Positions 6,212 through 9,162 of a DNA stretch of 9,162 bases are shown one piece after another. The position numbers were made by a program, and so were the translations under genes. The DNA is from Candidatus Zhuqueibacterota bacterium RBG_16_48_16. Lineage in GTDB: Bacteria > Zhuqueibacterota > Zhuqueibacteria > Residuimicrobiales > Sediminimicrobiaceae. Under the pieces are notes generated by a model. That model was not told where the DNA came from, ran no database searches, and was given only the letters and a program-made list of their open reading frames with translations. The stretch covers positions 8,961 through 18,122 of the forward strand of contig METF01000106.1 in assembly GCA_001771235.1 (NCBI GenBank). Reading direction: 5' to 3'. The stretch's first letter is position 1. Each line of letters begins with the position of its first letter.

Positions 6212-6730
6212 TTACCAGCTTTTCATCTCGGTTCTATCGCTGGACGCCATTTCGCGGAGCGTATGACGCTCTTCCTGGTCTTCATTTAAATTGAGCGGTT
6301 CTTCAAACGAAGATTCTAATAGTGCCAAATGCTGTTCTTCCTCCATGGCCAGTTGCCGAAAAATTTCCCGCAAATTCTTATCGAATAATGATCGCGAGAA
6401 AGCCAGATAGAACTTGCGAATTTCAGCTTCGTTTGTTTTTGCGGCACGAATCGCATCGTTGGGATCGTCTTCACACTTTTTCAGGGTGTTCAATTTATGC
6501 TTTTTGCCAAGATTTAAATAGAGAATCTTTTTGCCGGAAATGTCTCTGTACTTTCTTATTAGTTTTTGCCTGTGTTGATCTTCCTTTTCCGCAAGACCCC
6601 TTAATATGGTAGTGGCATCTTCATTGGAGATCAAATTTGCTGCTTCGTCATAATATGCTTTCATGTCGATCTTTGTTTGTATGGCAATCTTTAAAGCATC
6701 CAGCGAGTCGATGGTTCTTTGTTTGTACAT
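6212..6730 (-). CDS. Ferritin-like (rubrerythrin-type) four-helix protein
   Basis: The 172-residue protein has two helical pairs, each with an ExxH motif: E50-x-x-H53 in EDQH and E131-x-x-H134 in EEQH. It also has the helix-1 and helix-3 patterns ALKIAIQTKIDMKAYY (12-27) and AAKTNEAEIRKFY (96-108). This matches the rubrerythrin/ferritin-like diiron family, usually involved in peroxide reduction or iron handling. There is no C-terminal rubredoxin domain. E101 occupies the ligand position of helix 3, but the equivalent helix-1 position is K20 (codon AAG), so one carboxylate ligand appears lost and the metal site may be altered or mononuclear. I chose ATG 6730 because AGGAGG stands 8 nt before it; the frame stays open upstream to 6949 but that part is AT-rich leader, not protein-like. 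It has its own candidate promoter and terminator. The family is fairly sure; the activity is unknown. Confidence 0.85.
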   Translation of the reverse strand: MYKQRTIDSLDALKIAIQTKIDMKAYYDEAANLISNEDATTILRGLAEKEDQHRQKLIRKYRDISGKKILYLNLGKKHKLNTLKKCEDDPNDAIRAAKTNEAEIRKFYLAFSRSLFDKNLREIFRQLAMEEEQHLALLESSFEEPLNLNEDQEERHTLREMASSDRTEMKSW

Positions 6731-6738
6731 AAAAACAA

Positions 6739-6744
6739 CCTCCT
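6739..6744 (-). promoter_or_regulatory. Shine-Dalgarno for the ferritin-like gene
   Basis: AGGAGG on the minus strand, 8 nt before ATG 6730, fixes the start and excludes the longer open frame reaching 6949. Confidence 0.8.
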
Positions 6745-6848
6745 CATCCCATTCGAATATAAGAGTATTATTGGGACAGTTTAAATGAACGCTCATATAT
6801 AATTTATTTAGAACATTATTGGTTCCATAGATCGAAAAAACAAGGGGA

Positions 6849-6877
6849 AATATAATAAAATTTTTCGCCGATAACAA
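6849..6877 (-). promoter_or_regulatory. Candidate promoter of the ferritin-like gene
   Basis: On the minus strand TTGTTA (6877-6872) and TATATT (6854-6849) are 17 bp apart. The predicted start near 6842 would leave a leader of about 110 nt. The same -10 hexamer and spacing occur in the riboswitch promoter at 7763-7791. It lies in the 224-bp gap after the DUF4254 gene, where I see nothing else. Confidence 0.5.
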
Positions 6878-6954
6878 GCTAAAATTATGCCAAATGTTAC
6901 AAAATGGAAATAAATGATATGCGGTACCCGGCCAAATAAGCCCCAACATCGGAA

Positions 6955-7593
6955 TTATCTTTTTTTTGATTCCTTGTTCTTATAAATCGCCGGATTGAAT
7001 CGGGGATCGTTGTACATTTTCATCTGGCGGTAAACCTTGTGCCGTTTTTTGCCCGTCATGAGATCCAGAAAAAGTACATCGAGAGCCTTGGCCAGGTCGC
7101 TTCGCTGTTCTCGTAAAATGCCGAGCCGTACGCCGCTTTCTTTTAGATGTTCATCTCCGACATCTTTTCTTCTGGTCTCTTCTTCCATGTGAAATATTTT
7201 GAGGGAAAGAATTGACAACCGGTCGATAATACTACCCGGCGATTCTGAATTAATCTCGGCATCCTCGGGATGGTTTATTCCGGCCGTTTTCAGGACATTA
7301 TCGATCCAGATATCTATTTGCTCAATGCTTTCGCTCCTCACCTGGTTATTTCGATCAATTGCTCTCTTGCCTCTGACGATCTCCGCATCCGGCACATCTT
7401 TGCGCCTTACTTCATCCTCCTCATGCCATAGAATATAATTTTGATAATGTACCCATTGCGTCATGCCCTGGGGAGCAAACCTCTCCACCGGCTCAATGGG
7501 CACAGCATCGTGCCAGAGCACGGTTAAATCGTAAAACCATTCAGCCAATCTGTCGCTATCAAAAGGAGACAGGATTTCTTTGAGTGATTTCAA
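6955..7593 (-). CDS. DUF4254 family protein
   Basis: The 212-residue protein has the hallmarks of DUF4254: a WHEEDEVRR segment (56-64), GKRAIDRNNQVR (75-86), the central NSESPGSIIDRLSILSLK (115-132) with FHMEEETRR (134-142), and the C-terminal YRQMKMYNDPRFNPAIY (188-204). It is predicted helical and cytoplasmic with no signal peptide. The function of the family is not known to me; in Bacteroidota it is often found near surface-polysaccharide genes, but no such gene is in this window. The start is a TTG at 7593 with GGAGG 7 nt upstream; a GTG at 7680 keeps the frame open but adds 29 residues of non-conserved sequence without a ribosome-binding site. It is transcribed divergently from the riboswitch-controlled receptor, and 224 bp separate it from the ferritin-like gene. 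Confidence 0.9.
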   Translation of the reverse strand: MKSLKEILSPFDSDRLAEWFYDLTVLWHDAVPIEPVERFAPQGMTQWVHYQNYILWHEEDEVRRKDVPDAEIVRGKRAIDRNNQVRSESIEQIDIWIDNVLKTAGINHPEDAEINSESPGSIIDRLSILSLKIFHMEEETRRKDVGDEHLKESGVRLGILREQRSDLAKALDVLFLDLMTGKKRHKVYRQMKMYNDPRFNPAIYKNKESKKR

Positions 7594-7600
7594 TATGTTT

Positions 7601-7605
7601 CCTCC
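7601..7605 (-). promoter_or_regulatory. Shine-Dalgarno deciding a TTG start for the DUF4254 gene
   Basis: GGAGG on the minus strand lies 7 nt before TTG 7593-7591. There is no in-frame ATG near the start of the conserved protein, so TTG is the most likely initiator. Confidence 0.7.
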
Positions 7606-7637
7606 GTTTGAATTTGTACTGCTAAAAAATTGAGAAA

Positions 7638-7666
7638 AATGTAGCAATCCTGGTTGCCAAACGCAA
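7638..7666 (-). promoter_or_regulatory. Weak candidate promoter of the DUF4254 gene
   Basis: On the minus strand TTGCGT (7666-7661) and TACATT (7643-7638) are 17 bp apart, placing a start about 38 nt before the TTG codon. The -35 hexamer is poor. Confidence 0.3.
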
Positions 7667-7762
7667 CAATTTTTGACCACTTGGCCAAAAGACCGGCAGC
7701 GAAAATTCAGCCTGCGAGTATCGAAAATTCCGAGTGAGATGAATTTCCCATTAAAAAAAATA

Positions 7763-7791
7763 TTGCAATTTAGCGCTCATGAAATTATATT
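7763..7791 (+). promoter_or_regulatory. Promoter of the TPP-riboswitch transcript
   Basis: TTGCAA (7763-7768) and TATATT (7786-7791) are separated by exactly 17 bp. The expected transcription start, about 7797-7799, coincides with the 5' strand of aptamer helix P1, so the RNA would begin almost directly with the riboswitch. That agreement strengthens the call. Confidence 0.65.
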
Positions 7792-7795
7792 AGCC

Positions 7796-7874
7796 TGTCG
7801 TTAGAGGTGGTCTTTGTACCTGAGATTAAACTCTTCGAACCTGAACTAGATAATACTAGCGTAGGGAAACGGCA
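7796..7874 (+). ncRNA. TPP riboswitch aptamer (THI box)
   Basis: The conserved THI-box core is present in order: CTGAGA (7820-7825), GAACCTGA (7837-7844), the CTAG/CTAG hairpin with GATAATA between (7846-7859), and GCGTAGGGAAAC (7859-7870). Helix P1 is TGTCGTT (7796-7802) with AACGGCA (7868-7874), including one G-U pair. P2 is AGAG (7803-7806) with CTCT (7831-7834). The P3 region is very short (GGT...ACC). The aptamer binds thiamin pyrophosphate (established for the family). It stands directly before a terminator and a TonB-dependent receptor gene, so it should repress that gene when TPP is abundant. Confidence 0.95.
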
Positions 7875-7920
7875 AGAAAAATTGCATTCATCAGGTTCAT
7901 GCTAAAAGCCGATTTCCCTA
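7862..7920 (+). promoter_or_regulatory. Antiterminator pairing linking aptamer and terminator
   Basis: TAGGGAAACGGC (7862-7873), the 3' edge of the aptamer, is complementary to GCCGATTTCCCTA (7908-7920) except for one bulged base. The first segment includes most of the P1 3' strand and the second is the 5' arm of the terminator, so the two structures exclude each other. This is a classical transcriptional OFF switch, read directly from base pairing. Confidence 0.8.
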
Positions 7921-7938
7921 TGTGAAATCGGCTTTTTT
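7904..7938 (+). terminator. Riboswitch-controlled intrinsic terminator
   Basis: AAAAGCCGATTTC (7904-7916) and GAAATCGGCTTTT (7924-7936) form a perfect 13-bp stem with a 7-nt loop, and the T run continues to 7938. It ends 19 nt before the receptor ATG, so termination here would prevent expression of the receptor. Confidence 0.93.
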
Positions 7939-7957
7939 ATTTTAAGGAGACAGAGCC

Positions 7958-9162
7958 ATGATAAACAAAAATTCTATTTCAATATTCGTCGTTTCTTTGC
8001 TATTTCTCGCATTTTCTTCCGCCCTCAACGGAGCGACGATAACGGGCAAAGTCACCGATTCAAGCACTAACGAGGCGTTGGCCGGCGCCAATGTTGTGCT
8101 GATGGGCACCAATCTGGGCGCAGCTTCTCAGCAAGACGGCACCTATGAAATGGATAATGTGCCTCCGGGTGATTATACCCTGGCGGTCAACTTTATCGGT
8201 TTCCGGGTGGAAAAGAAAAGAGTCACTGTCGGCAGTCAGGACGTCCACATAGATGTCCGGCTCAGGCCGGTGATCTTAAAGGGCCAGGAAGTCGTGGTGA
8301 CAGCCAATCGCGCCATCCAGAGGGAAACTCCCATCGCCTTTACGGATATCACTTATGAAGAAATCGAAAAAAAATACTGGGCGCAGGAAATCCCCCTGCT
8401 GTTGAATGAGGTGCCTGGCGTTTATGCCTACTCGAACACCGGCGGCGGCCTGGGATATTCGGAGGTGAAAATACGCGGTTTTGACGCCACCCGCGTCGGC
8501 GTCACGGTGAACGATGTACCCCTCAATGATCCCGAAGACCACGTGACTTATTTTTACGACCTGCCGGACATCAGCTCCAACATTCAGGATATTCAGGTGC
8601 AGCGCGGCGTGGGCAATTCGCTGTACGGCACGGGCGCACTGGCAGGATCGGTGAATCTGGTCACGACGGCAGCCGGGCAGAATCGATACATCAGCTATAA
8701 CGTCGGTCTTGGCGATTACGGCACGCAAAAACATACCACGGCCTTTGGCTCAGGCCTCATCAACAATACCTACAGCCTGTACGGCCGATTTTCGAAAGTG
8801 CAAACAGACGGTTACAGAGACCTCTCCTGGGTCGATTCCTGGTCCTATTACTTCAGCGCCAGCCGCTATGATAAGAACCTGGCGACGACAGTAAACCTTT
8901 TTGGCGGACCGATGCGCGCCCATTTCGCCTGGGAGGGCATTACCAAAGAAGAATTGAAAACAAACAGAACGCTGAATTATGATGACTATCCCGAGGCGGC
9001 GGACAACTTTAACCAGCCGCATTACCAGCTCATCAACGAATGGACGCCCCGCGACAACTTGCAGCTCACTTCAACGCTGTTTCACGTCAAAGGCGACGGC
9101 TACTACGAGCAATACAAGACAGGCCGTGATCTCACCGAATACAACATGATGCCTTTCGAGCG
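7958..9162 (+). CDS. TonB-dependent outer-membrane receptor, predicted thiamin uptake; 3' end cut by the window
   Basis: 401 codons are visible. Residues 1-25 are a signal peptide with hydrophobic core IFVVSLLFLAF. Residues 27-103 form a carboxypeptidase-regulatory-like beta domain (ITGKVTDSSTNEALAGANV, then QDGTYEMDNVPPGDYTL). A TonB-box-like stretch QEVVVTANR (110-118) leads into the plug (about 119-236) with LLLNEVPGVY, VKIRGFD, VNDVPLND, IQVQRGVGNSLYGTGALAGSV; beta-barrel strands follow with alternating aromatic residues. Such proteins carry scarce nutrients across the outer membrane using TonB-ExbBD energy. The ATG at 7958 has AAGGAGA 7 nt upstream. The leader holds a TPP riboswitch and terminator, so thiamin or a derivative is the likely cargo; this rests on regulation, since sequence motifs do not identify substrates in this family. 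The rest of the barrel and any thiamin-salvage partners lie beyond the window. Confidence 0.95.
   Translation, partial: MINKNSISIFVVSLLFLAFSSALNGATITGKVTDSSTNEALAGANVVLMGTNLGAASQQDGTYEMDNVPPGDYTLAVNFIGFRVEKKRVTVGSQDVHIDVRLRPVILKGQEVVVTANRAIQRETPIAFTDITYEEIEKKYWAQEIPLLLNEVPGVYAYSNTGGGLGYSEVKIRGFDATRVGVTVNDVPLNDPEDHVTYFYDLPDISSNIQDIQVQRGVGNSLYGTGALAGSVNLVTTAAGQNRYISYNVGLGDYGTQKHTTAFGSGLINNTYSLYGRFSKVQTDGYRDLSWVDSWSYYFSASRYDKNLATTVNLFGGPMRAHFAWEGITKEELKTNRTLNYDDYPEAADNFNQPHYQLINEWTPRDNLQLTSTLFHVKGDGYYEQYKTGRDLTEYNMMPFE

Noticed and set aside
6047..6289. 80-codon plus-strand frame between iscS and the ferritin-like gene
   Set aside because: It runs through the palindromic repeat and the terminator hairpin and overlaps the 3' end of the ferritin-like gene; no ribosome-binding site.
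6731..6949. N-terminal extension of the ferritin-like protein up to 6949
   Set aside because: The added residues are encoded by AT-rich leader sequence, contain a candidate promoter, and the AGGAGG before ATG 6730 gives a clear start.
8060..8734. Minus-strand open frames opposite the TonB-dependent receptor
   Set aside because: They lie antisense to a receptor with signal peptide, plug and barrel all in frame, and show no family features.
1..9162. CRISPR array, tRNA, rRNA, insertion sequence or phage genes
   Set aside because: I saw no regularly spaced repeats, tRNA cloverleaf, rRNA segment, transposase, integrase or phage structural gene in either strand.

Overview
The window reads as a chromosomal segment of a Gram-negative bacterium, probably of the Fibrobacterota-Chlorobiota-Bacteroidota (FCB) superphylum or a neighbouring lineage such as Calditrichota/KSB1. 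The pointers are an outer-membrane TonB-dependent receptor with an N-terminal carboxypeptidase-regulatory-like domain, a DUF4254 protein, a branched-chain-type E1 subunit, and several intergenic palindromic repeats of the kind scattered through such genomes. The lineage is an inference; no rRNA or other phylogenetic marker is present.

Left part, minus strand (transcribed right to left): a flavodiiron protein (3546-2347), dihydrolipoyl dehydrogenase (2336-939), and the E1 alpha part of a branched-chain-type 2-oxoacid dehydrogenase (894 to beyond position 1). The first two genes are 10 bp apart and the next gap is 44 bp, so they look like one transcription unit joining an O2/NO-reducing enzyme to keto-acid oxidation. 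A small unknown ORF (4014-3811) lies upstream.

Middle part, minus strand: the cysteine desulfurase iscS (5917-4706) and the Fe-S scaffold iscU (4587-4201), without iscR, hscBA, iscA or fdx. Further upstream are a ferritin-like/rubrerythrin-like protein (6730-6212), which has its own candidate promoter and a strong intrinsic terminator, and a DUF4254 protein (7593-6955). Ferritin-like protein, Fe-S assembly and flavodiiron protein together suggest iron and oxygen/nitrosative stress handling. The gaps between these genes carry several inverted repeats and one 16-bp direct repeat.

Right part, plus strand: a sigma70-like promoter (7763-7791), a complete TPP (THI-box) riboswitch aptamer (7796-7874) and an intrinsic terminator (7904-7938), with a clear alternative antiterminator pairing. 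These stand before a TonB-dependent receptor (7958 to the window end). The arrangement predicts that the receptor imports thiamin or a thiamin precursor across the outer membrane and is switched off by transcription termination when thiamin pyrophosphate is plentiful. This is the best-supported regulatory system in the window.
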